Shown: positions 35,645 to 47,270, counted from the first letter of the stretch. The stretch is 64,000 nt of DNA from Oxytricha trifallax (GCA_000711775.1 ARYC01001238.1:38114-102113), one strand, 5' to 3'. Notes: generated by a model not told the origin, from the sequence alone. Made by a program: numbers and translations.

Positions 35645-37683
35645 TCACATATCAAACGAACTCTTAAAAGGATTCGGCTTCTCTTTCTTCCTCTGGTGCT
35701 TAACTTGGACCCATGTTTCTTCTATTTGAACCAGCACCAGCATCTTTATTCATATGATCAGGTTTTTAAACCTCTTTATAAAGTCTCTTGCTAACTTAAT
35801 GAATGGTTAGAGACTTTTTCTCTCTGTGAACTTTTGCATTCTCTTTCATTAGGAATATACCAGTTCCAGATTTTCCTACAAAGTTATATATAAAAGCTTA
35901 CTAGAGAGATAAGGATGCTTCTTAAGCTCCGCAAGCCATCTCTCGCTTATGAGTATGCCTTGCTTCTTTTAATCTTCTGGAGAAATAGAGTAGTGTTTCT
36001 TGTGAGTTTCTTCAATTATTTCTCTTAGATAACCTTCTCTCAAAGTACCAAGTACAGCAAAGATGAAGCTCCATTCTGGAAGTTTGTTGGAGAGCTGTTT
36101 TATATTGGGAAGGTAAACTACCAACTCTTCATCTTTCATAGCATCCTCATAGAGATTAGTGACAGATATCTCTGGGTAGTTTGGTATTTCTATCAATTTA
36201 ATCTCTTAGTTTTTAAAGGCTTTCTTCTCATCACAGAGTATAGCTTTTAAGAATGATATTTTGGTACCTTCCATCGTTGGAAGGAATTCTCTTTTATTTT
36301 CTGATTAGAAAATATGCCATTTTTTAAATATTAAAATTATAATAATATTTCGAGTCCGTTGCTTAGTTATTAAAACTTAGCAACGCATTTATATATTATT
36401 ATTAATTAAGATTTATAATATAGTATATCGTATAAACAATGATCATATAATTGTTTTAAGTTTAATATAAACATCAATATTTTTTACTTTTATTCAGTAT
36501 ACTATTCTATTTAAAATAATACAGAGATTCCTGTTTAACTATTAAAAATTTTAAATGACCTCACGTATTATATATTTTAATTTCTTTATAGATATATTAT
36601 ATCAAGATAGAATTTTAGAAACATGTTTTATGCACTCTAAATTGTGTTTTTTGTGGATAAAAATAATTTAATATAGCAACTCATGAATCATCTTTTATAC
36701 TTAATAGATTATTATATTTCTATAAAGAATTAACAAAAGAGTAAGAGTGAAAATAAGAATCCTGAATATAACAACAAAGCTTATTAAAAGTATTATACAT
36801 AATTAATTGGGGTGGAAGTTTCCTGCACCGGTTTATGATAAGAAAAAATTTTAGGGAAGTTTCCTGCACTTTTTTAAAAAAAAATTTTTAATTATTAAAA
36901 TTATTTTTATAACAACTATAACCTACTTCCGAACTAATTTAATTGTTAAAACTATACTTAATTTATTAATCAATTATTCAATATTTCTTTTCAGATTCCA
37001 ACAACTCTGACTTATTTAATCTGATATTTTTAGGTTTCTATCTCTAAGCCATTACATTGTTTCTCTCGGTACTCATAGTAATTCCAAATATTGTATCCAA
37101 TTGTTAATAAAATTCTGATTCAATTTATCTTGTTCTATACATACCTATATAATGTTAGACTATATTTTCTTGAACTACTTAAATGATGTATAAATATCCT
37201 CTTCATATTAATGAGTCATAAAAATGTTAAAACTTGTTATTTATGTAAAATTTATTAAGTTTTACATATAAATAAAAAAAGTGCAGTAAACTTCCTCGAG
37301 TGCAGGAAACTTCCCCCCCCCCATTAATTGTACTCAATTAGAATTTAAGGAGAATTAATGATTATTTCATAAAACTTGTATTATCAGTATGTGAAAGAAT
37401 ATTTTAGATTAAAGGAATAATACAATTTTTATAATTAATTGTGCCTTATGTTGTGTATATTTTAATTAAATATTAAATATAGAAGTTTGTAAAAGAATAT
37501 CAAAATAGCAACTTTAACTGATTTGAAAATCAGTGAATAGACCAACTGCATATTATGTTGATTATCATCAATTCATTTTAACATTTTAAGTGAGGTATCG
37601 ATAGAGATCTTCCTTGCTCCTGAATCTTGAGGTCATTTCTTATAGGCCTCCACCCTTTTCATTGTTGCACTCATTGATTCCAT
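35645..37683 (-). CDS. TBE-C 22-kDa gene, split by a 1.3-kb insertion
   Basis: The start ATG is at 37681-37683 (MESMSATMKRVEAY), then a frame change and SRFRSKEDLYRYL up to about 37580. The rest resumes at about 36296 and contains IEIPNYPEISVTNLYEDAMK and LPNIKQLSNKLPEWSFIF, ending at TGA 35645. The insertion falls at the place where TBE-A has a gtaagt...acag segment and TBE-D an open linker of about 65 bases. Confidence 0.8.
36297..37580. mobile_element. Insertion inside the TBE-C 22-kDa gene, with C-rich fold-back core
   Basis: The AT-rich insertion has a fold-back at about 36799-37332: aattaattggggtggaagtt at the left and aacttccccccccccattaa at the right. The 14-mer ggaagtttcctgca occurs twice in the left arm and once, inverted, in the right arm, with a degenerate fourth copy. 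The arms are roughly 90 bp and the loop about 350 bp. No reading frame. Outer boundaries were set only by comparison with TBE-D and are approximate. Confidence 0.65.
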
Positions 37684-37859
37684 CTTTGTTCCTCTTCCTA
37701 TTAATGAAATTCAAGTTTTAATATATAAACTTCTGGATCCTATTGTTTAAAATCTTACTATTAAATATGGGCATCTTATAGGAGATCAACCCTGCAAAGA
37801 TAAGTGGAGAAAGTTTGCAGAAGCTGTAACAATCTTCAGAGATGGAGCTCCATTTTTAT

Positions 37860-38070
37860 CAATTTAGTTCCATTAAATTAGTACTTAAATACTTTAAATT
37901 TAATTAGTACTGGTACTAAATCCGTTCAAGTTTAATTGGTACCAAAACTTAATTAGTACCTAGTTTTAAACTAATGAGGTTTTAATGAGAAAATTCCAAA
38001 ATGGTTTAAAACCTGTATGGTACCAGTACCAATCTGAATTTTCTCAATGTTGGTACCAAAATTAAAAATA
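37860..38070. promoter_or_regulatory. Iterated ggtacc/agtact motifs between divergent TBE-C genes
   Basis: Copies of aattagtac, ggtaccaaaa and ggtaccagtaccaat lie between the 22-kDa and 57-kDa starts. They correspond in position, though not exactly in sequence, to the arrays in TBE-A, -D and -E. Likely a shared regulatory or protein-binding region. Confidence 0.5.
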
Positions 38071-38236
38071 TTAAGCATGATATTATAAAAGTTATAGTTT
38101 ATAAATTACAGAGAAGTATTGTTGCGTACACCTAAAATTAAACTATATTTTTAACATATATTGCTCCTTTGAAGAGGGGCTCTTGTAAGTATGCTTGTAG
38201 TAGCTTTATAATAGAAATTTAAACTTGAATTTAAAC

Positions 38237-39675
38237 ATGGCGATCAACTTAAATCGTAGAGCGGCACTTTGAGGAATTGGTCAATCAATGCTTAGCTTTG
38301 GTTCAACCAAGAAACCAGAATTAATATACATTGATAAGGAAGCAGAGCTGAGAGCTCTTGTATTTGATGCAAGCGTATTCTTCATATAAATTTAAAACAA
38401 GAAAATGTCAGCAGAAGTGGGAGTCAAAACATTAATATAAGTTGCTGAGGAAGTCATGAAACCTCTACAGATTGAAAAGATAAAAACTTTTGAATGCTAA
38501 GACTGCAAAAGTTTCTTCTCAACCGATTCCAGTTTGAAGAGACATATGAAAGAGGTTCACTCTGGTATGGCTATGATGTATTTTAAGCATGATAAGGTTG
38601 ATGGTAGGTACTAGTGTACCACTTATGAGAAGTCTTATGCTCACTCAGCTAAAGTTAAGAAGCATATGCAAAAGATACACCTAAGTGAGTTCTTAATTTA
38701 AGTTAAAGAGACTCAGAAATTAGTGCCCGCCAAAAGAAAATCTAATACTCTTGAGACTTAAAAAGAGCAACAGGAGAAGCTCAAGAGGCAGAAGCGAAAA
38801 GAATTAATGAATCAACCTGCTGGTAATGTCTTTTTAGAATGCTTTTAAGAGAGAGCCATGTATATTCCTGCACTAAATGCAGTAGACCTTAGCAGTTGTA
38901 TTGAAAACAACTTACATATAGGCGGACCTGCTAAAGCAAAACTTATAGTGGTTGATGACTATCCCAACAAGGTGTATTCTTTCAGCTTTCTCCTTAAAAA
39001 CGAGCAGTATTAAAATGAGTTTGCTAACGAATATATTGTACTTAGAAAAAAAATTGCTAGAACTTGCTCAAACTAGATGGTGCTATTTTAGGGTTTGGTT
39101 TCATCGCACTAAGGCTAAAAAAGTTTGAAATGACTCTCCGAGATTATCTATATAAAAACAGATACCCAGATGACTTGAATGATATTCTATCTAATATAAT
39201 AAAGGGTGTATAGGAACTTCACTAGCTTGGATATGTTAATAGAGATTTGAAGCCTGAAAATGTTATGCAAAACCTTTGCCCTTTAGAATTAGTCGTAATT
39301 TATTTCAATAGAGCCTTAAGATAAGAGATTGTAATCTTAGCAAAGGTTCTTGGTACTCCAGGTTACTTCCCAATCAGAGAAAAATGGACAAATGGCTCTA
39401 TTTAGTGGGATGTTTGGGCAGTTGCTGAAATAATATTAGAAAGCGATATGGAAAGTATGTCTTAATTTGGTACAAAATATGAAAAACAATCTATAAATCT
39501 AGCATAGAAGCACATAAATAAAGATAATGCATGCTAAGAAATAAAGAAGATTGTAGAGAAGATAATATTAAGAGCCACCGCATATCAAAGACAATCCTTA
39601 GACGATATGCTTGAGCCACTAAAGAAAGCTAGATTCAAGAGATACAATAAAGACAAGCAGATAAAAATCGTTTGA
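38237..39675 (+). CDS. TBE-C 57-kDa zinc-finger/kinase gene, degraded
   Basis: Starts at the ATG at 38237, with a TGA after RRAAL at codon 12. Finger 1 is intact (CQDCKSFFSTDSSLKRHMKEVH); finger 2 has lost a Cys (CTTYEKSYAHSAKVKKHM). After a one-base change in an A8 run near 39050 the kinase-like part follows: GYVNRDLKPENVM, where HRD has become NRD, and IYFNRA, where DFN has become YFN. It ends QIKIV-TGA at 39673. Loss of both catalytic residues means this copy cannot be an active kinase. Confidence 0.85.
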
Positions 39676-39816
39676 TTAAATTAAACTTATATTTATTAAA
39701 TACGTATTAATCACTCACAAAACCTGCCTTTTCTCTACTAACCCTAATAAAACTCCAACTTTCCCCTACTAATCAAAGCACCTATAAATCTCATTAAAGG
39801 TTTTGGGGTTTTGATT

Positions 39817-40952
39817 ACAAACTACCTATCATCCCTTTGTTTAAAAGAATCATTCTAGCCAATGATGAAGACAGGACTCCCATACTACTTTGCCAAGTGG
39901 ATGGCTGAGCAAGTGGTAAGCAAAGTCTTAACGTTTCACATTTCGAGATTGATGAAAAGTCAATTTTTGGATGATTAATGTATATAGTTTAAGCTTGGCT
40001 TTTGGAAGGACTGTAACTTAAACTTGCTATATTTCTCAAAATATTTCTAATAATTTAATATTTTTAAGGCATTCTTATATCCTGAGTTTACAAATCTTAC
40101 ACTAAACAATCTTTTACATTCCTAACCAGAAATTGTGATAGGGCTTACTATTTTTGATCTTATATGAATTATTTTCAGATTTGGTAAATTAAAGCATTTA
40201 ATAAAGAATTCAAGAGTGATCAAGCCAAAAGCCTTTTATCACTTTATTGCAATCTTCATACTTTTTTTTACCATTAAGTAGAAAACTTTTTAAATTATTT
40301 TTATATATCTTCCATTTTTCTAAACCATATGCAGTTATTAGTGCCAAATAGCTAAGTAAGTCTTTTAAAAAATTAATGTCCAAACTTTGTTTAAGAAAGT
40401 CCAACTTATAATTAAATATTTCCCTAATCCCTTAGAGAAACTTTTTCAATCAGTCTTCGATTTAAGCATAACTCAGGGCACAATAGGATATACTAAACAA
40501 CTTAGAATGGGCAACTTCGATTAGAACTCCTCTAATAAACCCTATTTTATGACCTCTATCATCACTCTTATTAACGGTTTTTTTTTTTAAAAATAATAAA
40601 TAGAGTTTCTACAAGGAACCTGACAACTTAGAAATCAACAAACAATTGCTTGTAAAAGCTGGTCATTATTGAGGCTACGCTAGTGTTTTTGGCGTAAAGA
40701 TTTTCCAATTCAACCGAGTATTCTAAAAATTTCTTGATTTGTTCACAAAGATCAAGTTAGCTAGACCCAAAGATGTTAAAACATCTGGTCTTGTGCGAGC
40801 ATGCGCATCAATGATCTTATCAGCTCACTGTTAATTGTGATAATATCATTGTTATAAAATAGAAGATAAGACGCAGAGTCTTGATTTTACCTAAATTGTA
40901 TCTGGAATGGTAATACAGAGCTCGTGGCTAATTAGGAAGAGTCCATTTAAAT
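39817..40952. other. Probable continuation of minus-strand coding, not resolved
   Basis: A short minus frame at 40210-40404 (MDFLKQSLDINFLKDLLSYL) may be real. Otherwise no supported gene. A T-run (t12) is at about 40577. Confidence 0.3.
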
Positions 40953-41231
40953 TCAAATTTGGACAGGAATTTTCAAATTCCTCAAAAATTCAATAAGACT
41001 TTGACTATTTCTGTAATTAATAAGCTCCAGGAACTTAAACCTATAATCAGCTGGAAGAAACATATATTCTCTTAAACAGTGAGCAAATATTTCTTTTGGA
41101 GTCTCTCCTAGATTTTCAGACTGTATATTTAAATTAATATTCTGAGCATTTTAAATAGTTGTATCCCAACGAACTTTTGAGAGTTGCTGAAGGAAGAATG
41201 AAGACTTTTGCCTTAAAAATCCTCCTTTTTA
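40953..41231 (-). CDS. Unknown protein segment, about 90 codons
   Basis: A minus frame ends at TGA 40953 and reads KSSFFLQQLSKVRWDTTIQN, GETPKEIFAHCLREYMFLPA and DYRFKFLELINYRNSQSLIE. After a one-base change it continues LNLNGLFLISHELC to about 40850. Clearly protein-like, probably one MDS of a longer gene. No family recognised. Confidence 0.5.
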
Positions 41232-42888
41232 TTATAATTGAAATTAATTTTAAATAAATTTAACTTTTTAATAATCAAATCTTAAATTCACATCCATGTG
41301 ATTGTCAAGAGTCTCTAGACTATCGAAATATTAAAATTTATTTTCAACAGATCTTCAATTTTTTATCAAAATGTATTTTTAAATAATTTTATATTTTAAA
41401 AAAATTATGAGAATTCCGAAAAGATATAGAACATTATTCTGTTTTTAAATATCATCTCATTTTTACCACAAAATTAAATTAAGTATACTTTAATTATTAC
41501 CCTAATAACTCAAATGAATTAATCTTAAAATCTTTATTAGAATTAACTATTTTTATTCAGATTCAAACAAGCTTAATTTAAATAAATACTAATCTACTAT
41601 TATTAGCATTAATTTAATTAAACAACACATATAATTTAAAACCTCGATACACTAATGTAAATTAATGAATCTCGATGATTTTTAATGAATCTTTTATTGA
41701 TAAGCACAACGAATAAAAAATATAGATAAACATCAAGGAATATTATAATAAATAAAAAGAGAAACAGTTGATTATTATAAAATAATCAATAATAATATGA
41801 ATACTTTGAAAATAAAATGGAAAAAAACAATATAAAAAGCTTTGCCATTCTTATATTATCCACAATACATATCACCATCACTAAATATTATCGCGCCTAT
41901 CCTGGTTCTGTTTCTTTGCGAAGTCTCAACTAAAGTCAGTCACTGCTCTTGCCAGATAGGACCTTTAAAAAATAAAAATTTTAGATATGTTTTTTGTAAC
42001 TTACATTTTTAGTGAGTGTAAGTTCTCCTCCAGCGTCGCCATTAAAAGTATTCATATTAGTATTGATTATAATCATCTATTTTTCTTTTTATTTATCATT
42101 ATTTCATGGTGCGTCTAGAAAATTGTTTTCAGCTGCAACTGTTATAATTCTTCAATATAATGTATTTTCAAACTTAAAAACTTTTATAGCCTTAAACCCC
42201 TTTTTCTATGAAGTAAATTCATATTATATGGGTTGGATAGACCCTTACCATAATTCAAGGAAGCATGATAATTATTTTATATTTTGACTGTTAAAATTTT
42301 ATAGGCAAATATCGAGACTCCAACTATCTTGATAGGGAAGATCTAATCCAATTAATGTGATCCAACGAGCATTGCTTGTCATTGGTTTATTATCATAGGA
42401 ATCATAATTTATAATCAGAAAACTTTAAAATTACAATTAATCTATTAAACTAAATACTAATACATATTAAACTTATCAAAAATGCAAACATGATTAAAAG
42501 CAGTTTCATCTTCTTCTTCCTCGTCATCTTCATCTTCATCCTAGTCACTCCCCTGTCCCCTTCAAGTGTAGCCTTGCGAAGCTTCAGTCTGCTGACACCC
42601 TAGGTCCTACCAGCAGGTAGGACCGCTAAAATATAAACTTTTAATATATCTTTTTTGAAACTTACATTTTATGTGAGTGCTGTTGGTCTACCTACGTCTG
42701 ATTAGTTAGAATACCTTTTAATATATTAAGTTTTTGATTAAATTAATTAATTTCCTATTATAAATCAAAATCCTAAATCCTCATAAAAATCCCATAATTC
42801 CTCAAACTCCAATGATTTTTATCTCTATATTCATGCTAAAATATTGTGGAGAAGAAACAATATAGGCATTGGGCATCATATACTAATA
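41232..42888. other. AT-rich spacer holding a short direct repeat
   Basis: About 115 bp near 41895-42015 recur near 42565-42680 in the same direction: both have ttgcgaag, a tagga(c)cc core, and agatatgttttttgtaactt against atatcttttttgaaacttac, then ac(a)ttttt.gtgagtg. No long gene; the plus frame at 42012-42287 is hydrophobic and unsupported. These could be two copies of a small RNA gene, IES or MDS ends. Confidence 0.45.
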
Positions 42889-43110
42889 ATGGCAATCAAT
42901 GAAGAGACTTAAGAGATAGCTCATGATGATCGTACAGTAATCGAAGGCAAAATTACCATAATTATAGTTAAGAGAAATTATTAAAAAAATTAGTAAAAGG
43001 CAAGATAAAATAGCATCTGAGTAGCGTAATGCTGGTATTGATTGCATAATTAATGCCTTCCTAGAACTCAAAAAAAAGCAATATAAGTCTAGAGCAGAGT
43101 GAGATCAAAG
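42889..43110 (+). CDS. Small unknown protein, frame-broken
   Basis: ATG at 42889 opens MAINEETQEIAHDDRTVIEG and KITIIIVKRNY; after a shift at about 43018 it continues EQRNAGIDCIINAFLELKKK and ends SRAE-TGA. A minus frame over the same bases (42883-43071) is Leu/Ile-rich and probably a shadow. No family recognised. Confidence 0.4.
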
Positions 43111-44114
43111 TAATGATTCTTAGTTTAGATAAGTAAACTTATGATAAAATCTAGATTAATTAATTTCTTTCACTCTATTCCAAAAATTCTACCTTATTAT
43201 TTATAAAACAACCTAGCTTGACTCATGGCTCCGAATTGTCTTGCCTGACTCCTGGCTCCCTGTTTCTGACTGATCAACACAAGTTCGTTTCGATTCTAAT
43301 AATAATAAACAGCAATAGCAGAAGTTAAAGAAGCATATAAAAATATTATAATTTTCTATTTATAAAAATGTATATAATGTAAGTTTTAAAGCACAATTAG
43401 TTACAGGTTTCTCACTATCTAGCATCTTGAGTATTGTTATTATGCATATTTTTGCTACTTATTCTTTATTATAAATAAATATTCAATTTATTTTATAAGA
43501 AAGTCATTTCTTATTGTTATAATAGAAGATACAGGCTTAATGAAATACAATATGAAAATAGTAAATAGGATCATGAATCAAAATTTTAAATCAGGAACAT
43601 AGTAAGTTTCTATAATTAACGATAAAATTACTCATTTCATTTAACTCAAACCCGTACCTTCACTATTATAGTAACTAAGTAACTTGAATACTTTATTTCA
43701 TTTTGAAATATTATACTAAAAATGGGAGATTTTATAGGATGGTTTATATGAAATAATGTATTGAATTCAATCTATTAAATGAGCACTATACTTGTCCATA
43801 ATAAGTTGGCTTTTTAAGACTTTACTTTTTATTTAATCATAGTTTATAATTTAAGAATTACGCACCATATCATCAATTTATCATAATTATAACTAATAGT
43901 CTTCTTAAAGCATTTAATTGGAAATTTCAATAACAAATTAACTCTTGCTATTATATGACATGAATCATGGCACTTCCCACTCTTTTTAACTGTAAAATTA
44001 ATGATTTAAATGCTAGATAATTGCTTGAACTACTCATTCTTCTACAAAATTTACAATAAAAGCGAAATTGAATTATAATCTAATCATAGATGACACAATG
44101 AATCTAAAGAAGTA
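43111..44114. other. AT-rich spacer upstream of the helicase segments
   Basis: No supported gene. A short direct repeat (gactcatggctccgaattgtcttgcc / gactcctggctccctg style, 24 bp apart) is at about 43219-43260. Confidence 0.35.
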
Positions 44115-44720
44115 ATGATGATCAATCACTATTACAAAGAAAATATTGACAATGATGAGTAAATCTTAAAGTTTGGCAAGGAGTCTTTTGAAATGGACAA
44201 AGAAGCTGAAATTAAAAATGAATTTCCTGCAGATGAAGAAGAAAATGAAAGAAACATTGTTGTGATTAATGAGAAAAATAAGTTAACTTCACAAAAGCTT
44301 GGTCCTTGTATTAGATTTTTGAGAAACTTTAACAACAGAGCTCATGAGAAATAATTATTAGAAAGATAAAAATAGTCTTTCGAAGTTGACTACGATAAAT
44401 TTGAGTAAAAATTCTGGATAAATATTGGTACAAGAGAGAACATGAAGACAATCTCTCCAAGTTTAGTATGGAAAGTAATCTACTCAACCATTAGAGGAAG
44501 CTTGGAAAGCTGCAAATATTATATGGGATATTAACCAATATAAACATATGATAATGAGGAAGGCTAAGATTTCCTAAACACCAAAGAAAAAGGCTATCTA
44601 CTACATATTCTTGGAGGATGAAAAGTGGAAAGTTAAGCAAAAAGCTTATGTCTTCGTGGATGTTGTCAATTTATAAGAAGAAAAATATATTAGGAATAAA
44701 TTATAATTATTTTGATAAAA
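44115..44720 (+). CDS. SF1 TRANK1-like helicase, segment before motif II
   Basis: ATG-ATG at 44115 opens about 170 codons: MMINHYYKENIDNDEQILKF, later KQSFEVDYDKFEQKFW and SPSLVWKVIYSTIRGSLESC. The last matches the TRANK1-like pattern of (S/T)PxLVWxEIxSxIKGS. After a one-base change at about 44618 the frame reads AYVFVDVVNLQEEKYIRN, again family-like (YDxVDVVNxI). This is the part that follows the P-loop in such proteins. An insertion of about 150 bp (IES or intron) separates it from motif II. Confidence 0.6.
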
Positions 44721-44865
44721 TTTTATAAATATACGAAATTCTAAGAATCTTATTTAATAATATCAATATAAATTTAATTAATTTTTTAGATCATTTTATA
44801 TCTTTTTACAATTAATCACATTTAAAAGAGATTGTAGTATTTCCAGACTAAGTAGAATAGTAAAA

Positions 44866-45370
44866 TGCACTACTTGAATGTTGATGGAGTGCAAGACTTT
44901 ACTCCAAAAATTGTCTAAATCCTTCTAAAGCTAACCACTCACCACGTCTATTTCGCTAGTGATACCGTTTAAACAATTGCAAAGAGTGTTGGTGAAAGAT
45001 TCTTAGATTTAAGAAATATTTAACTTAAATTGATGTCATTTTAGAGAAAATTGTATAATTGACAATGAACTAAAGATTACATAGCAAGATCTTGGACCTA
45101 GCTAGCTCTATGGTTAGTATATTTGAACTATTCTTCCCTAAATCTATAGATAAACTTGTGAAGGCAAAATCAGATAAGGATTTAATGAAGCCTCTGATTA
45201 CTATACCTCTTTATGTAAGGCTAATGGGATCCTTATTCACTGGTACATCTATAACTTCTAATAAAGATTCAAATGTGGCCTCTCCTTAATTCGGTTGTAA
45301 AATATATATATATTTAAGTTCTTATTGTGAAAGATCAATTAGCAAGAGATATGATCCCAGACTTTTTTTA
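44866..45370 (+). CDS. SF1 TRANK1-like helicase, motif II and III region
   Basis: MHYLNVDGVQDFTPKIVQIL at 44866 corresponds to the family VDEVQDLTP box (motif II, Mg/ATP), with Glu replaced by Gly. It is followed by HHVYFASDTVQTIAKSVGER, matching FFAGDTAQTIAKGVxFRF (motif III). After a change near 45065, ILDLASSMVSIFELFFPKSI and DKLVKAKSDKDLMKPL match the family ANxLVxLLxxFFPxxIDKL. VKDQLARDMIPDF at about 45325-45365 follows. This set of motifs is the strongest basis for the family call. The D-G-V-Q-D change would impair ATP hydrolysis if real. Confidence 0.7.
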
Positions 45371-45377
45371 ATATTCC

Positions 45378-45700
45378 AATATTAGATTTAAATATTAATT
45401 TTTAATTAGAAATTGATTTAATTAATGGCAAAAATGACTAACGTTTTGTGGAATTATTCAAAATAAAGACATCAATTTTTTTCAGAAAAACATTAGGATT
45501 ATCATTGAAAAAACTTTGAATTTTTGCAAATTTAAATACAACAACTACTAATACAGGGCAACTACAACAGTAACAACAACAACTTTCAAGTCAAACCCCA
45601 ATAATTTAAACTAAACTACATCAGAAAATCCTAACTGCCTATAAATTGGAGTGCCTGTACTTTGAGCTAGAAATAAAAATTCCTAGGAGATTCTGTGTCA
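45378..45700 (+). repeat. Dispersed repeat, copy 3 (diverged)
   Basis: caatattagattt, taatttttaattagaaattg, an ACAACAAC/AATAC tract and ataaaaattcct...gtcagcaataat appear in the same order as in copies 1 and 2, but diverged. It sits between two helicase segments, so it behaves as an IES or as part of the coding sequence shared by related genes. Confidence 0.5.
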
Positions 45701-46080
45701 GCAATAATATGCTTTGTCCATAAGTTTATGAAGCCAAGGTCTTGAATTTGATAATGATGTTTACAATCTTCTCCTCTTGGGTGATTTTGCCAAGCCTGAA
45801 TAGAAACTGCTTAATGATATTGTTTTAGAATAAGTTAAAAGACTCAAGTACAATCGAGAGATTTTAGGTTTTTCTGTCTTAATGTTGAAAAATTGAAAAA
45901 TATTATGAGATAAGTTAAAGAGACAGACAAGCATAATAATGACGATGAATATAAAGATGATCTTCGACTTTCAGTCAGCAGACACAGAGATGAAGTCTAT
46001 AGAAAGTTTTTATCTATTTTAATAGTTCTCTATATTATGTATTAAACTTAAGTTCTTGCTTGTCTCATTCACAAGACATA
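45701..46080 (+). CDS. SF1 TRANK1-like helicase, C-terminal helicase motifs
   Basis: PQVYEAK then, after one missing base, GLEFDNDVYNLLLLGDFAKP: the family motif V, (T)VYExKGLEFDDVxLYNFF. It continues LNDIVLEQVKRLKYNREI and, after another change, RLSVSRHRDEVYRKFLSILI. Motif VI is not clearly readable. Confidence 0.6.
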
Positions 46081-46211
46081 AGATAAGACTTATTATTTAT
46101 CATGATGATCCTTAAGGAAGGAAGTAAATCTAAAACTATTGGGAAAAACTTAAGATTGTAGATAATTATTCCTTCAAAATTGTTTTTATATACTTGTTTT
46201 ATTGTAAATAA

Positions 46212-46342
46212 GAATATGATTCAACAACCAGAGATGTTAGATGATAAAATAAGATCAATATTCATGTCAGGAGCACTCAAAAAAGATAGATCAACTTAAG
46301 ATGAATGGAGAATCCAAGGTATTTAGCTTTTCGAGAAAGAAT
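46212..46342 (+). CDS. SF1 TRANK1-like helicase, segment left of MITE 2
   Basis: MIQQPEMLDDKIRSIFMSGA ... EWRIQGIQLFEKE. The closing W..QGI.LF.K pattern introduces the helical-repeat part of TRANK1-like proteins and is continued on the other side of MITE 2 by YYDAAIKCFLNLNDYDLVMR. Confidence 0.55.
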
Positions 46343-46766
46343 GAGTAAAAATAGAAGTTAAATCAAAAATTAAATAAATAAGTTAACTACACCATTTTAA
46401 TTTTAAGTGCGATATAATATTATAAATTACTCAAATTATCTAAAACTAAATAAAAACATCATGATGTTTTAAAAAATCTGATGGTACATTATTTAATAAA
46501 TAAGTCTTACAATAAATATATAAATATAATTATAATAAGCCAAATAATTTTAAATATTTAAATCTGAATAATTAAATTATTGATAAAGTTAATTTAATAA
46601 ACTATTAATAACAAATAACATCAGATTTTTTTTAAACTTAATTAAGTTTTTATTTAGTTTTAGATAATTTGAGTAATTTATTATATTCTATCGCACTTAA
46701 AATTAAAATGGTGTAGTTAACTTATTGATTAATCATTTTATTTTGGATTTAACTTCTTTTTTTACT
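46343..46766. mobile_element. Fold-back MITE 2, between helicase segments
   Basis: The arms, left gagtaaaaatagaagttaaa to about 46450 and right complement to ttactagat, are inverted copies of about 110 bp including gttaactacaccattttaat and taagtgcgata/tatcgcactta. The ends resemble MITE 1 (gagtaag). It behaves as an IES between coding segments. An exact target duplication is not clear (candidate AGA on both sides). Confidence 0.85.
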
Positions 46767-47270
46767 AGATATTATGATGCTGCTATAAAATGTTTCCTAA
46801 ACTTAAATGATTATGACTTGGTGATGAGATACTTGGCCTATTAGGAAGCAGTTTTAGGTCGAAATAGAAGAGCTGATAAAAATTATGTAAATCCAAGGTT
46901 TTTAAGAATTTGACTAAGATTAAAAAATAAGAAACTATTTAAACAGGCTAAGCAAGAAAAAACAATCGACATGAAGCACTTTTAAAGTGCTGGAATTCTC
47001 TTTAAAAAAGTCAAAATGATAAAACATGTTGCTTCATGTTTCTTCTCTAGAAATGAAAACAATAATGATGACTTGATCTTCGAATTATTATCCCAATATG
47101 GACAAGCATCTGAGTGTCACTTGGAGGTTAATGAACTAAATAAAGCTACGAAAACTTACGTTAAAGCTGATATCATCACCAAATCAATTAAATACTTCGT
47201 AGTAAGTGGAGATAAATCCGATACAAATGTTTAAAGCATTTATGAATTGATTCAAAAAAAATAATAATTT
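46767..47270 (+). CDS. SF1 TRANK1-like helicase, helical (TPR-like) repeat segment
   Basis: RYYDAAIKCFLNLNDYDLVM, RYLAYQEAVLGRNRRADK, then, after a change near 46910, KHFQSAGILFKKVKMIKHVA, SCFFSRNENNND and SQYGQASECHLEVNELNKAT, ending SIYELIQK at about 47262. Repeating AxxCF and Axxxy helices suit the TPR-like tail of TRANK1-type proteins; an intraflagellar-transport protein would be the alternative. Confidence 0.55.

Larger units (their letters stand above)
34458..39813. mobile_element. TBE-C, complete but expanded telomere-bearing element
   Basis: The left end caaaacccaaaaacccc is slightly mutated; the right end is ggttttggggttttg. ATT is duplicated at 34455-34457 and 39814-39816. Genes: transposase on plus, 22-kDa on minus, 57-kDa on plus. 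At 5356 bp it is about 1.2 kb longer than TBE-D and TBE-E because the 22-kDa gene holds an insertion (36297-37580). Several catalytic residues are degraded, so it is likely an old copy. Confidence 0.95.

Noticed and set aside
34441..39820. In-frame restoration at TBE-C
   Set aside because: The minus frame after the element meets a TGA a few codons beyond the ATT, so phase cannot be shown, unlike TBE-A, -D and -E.
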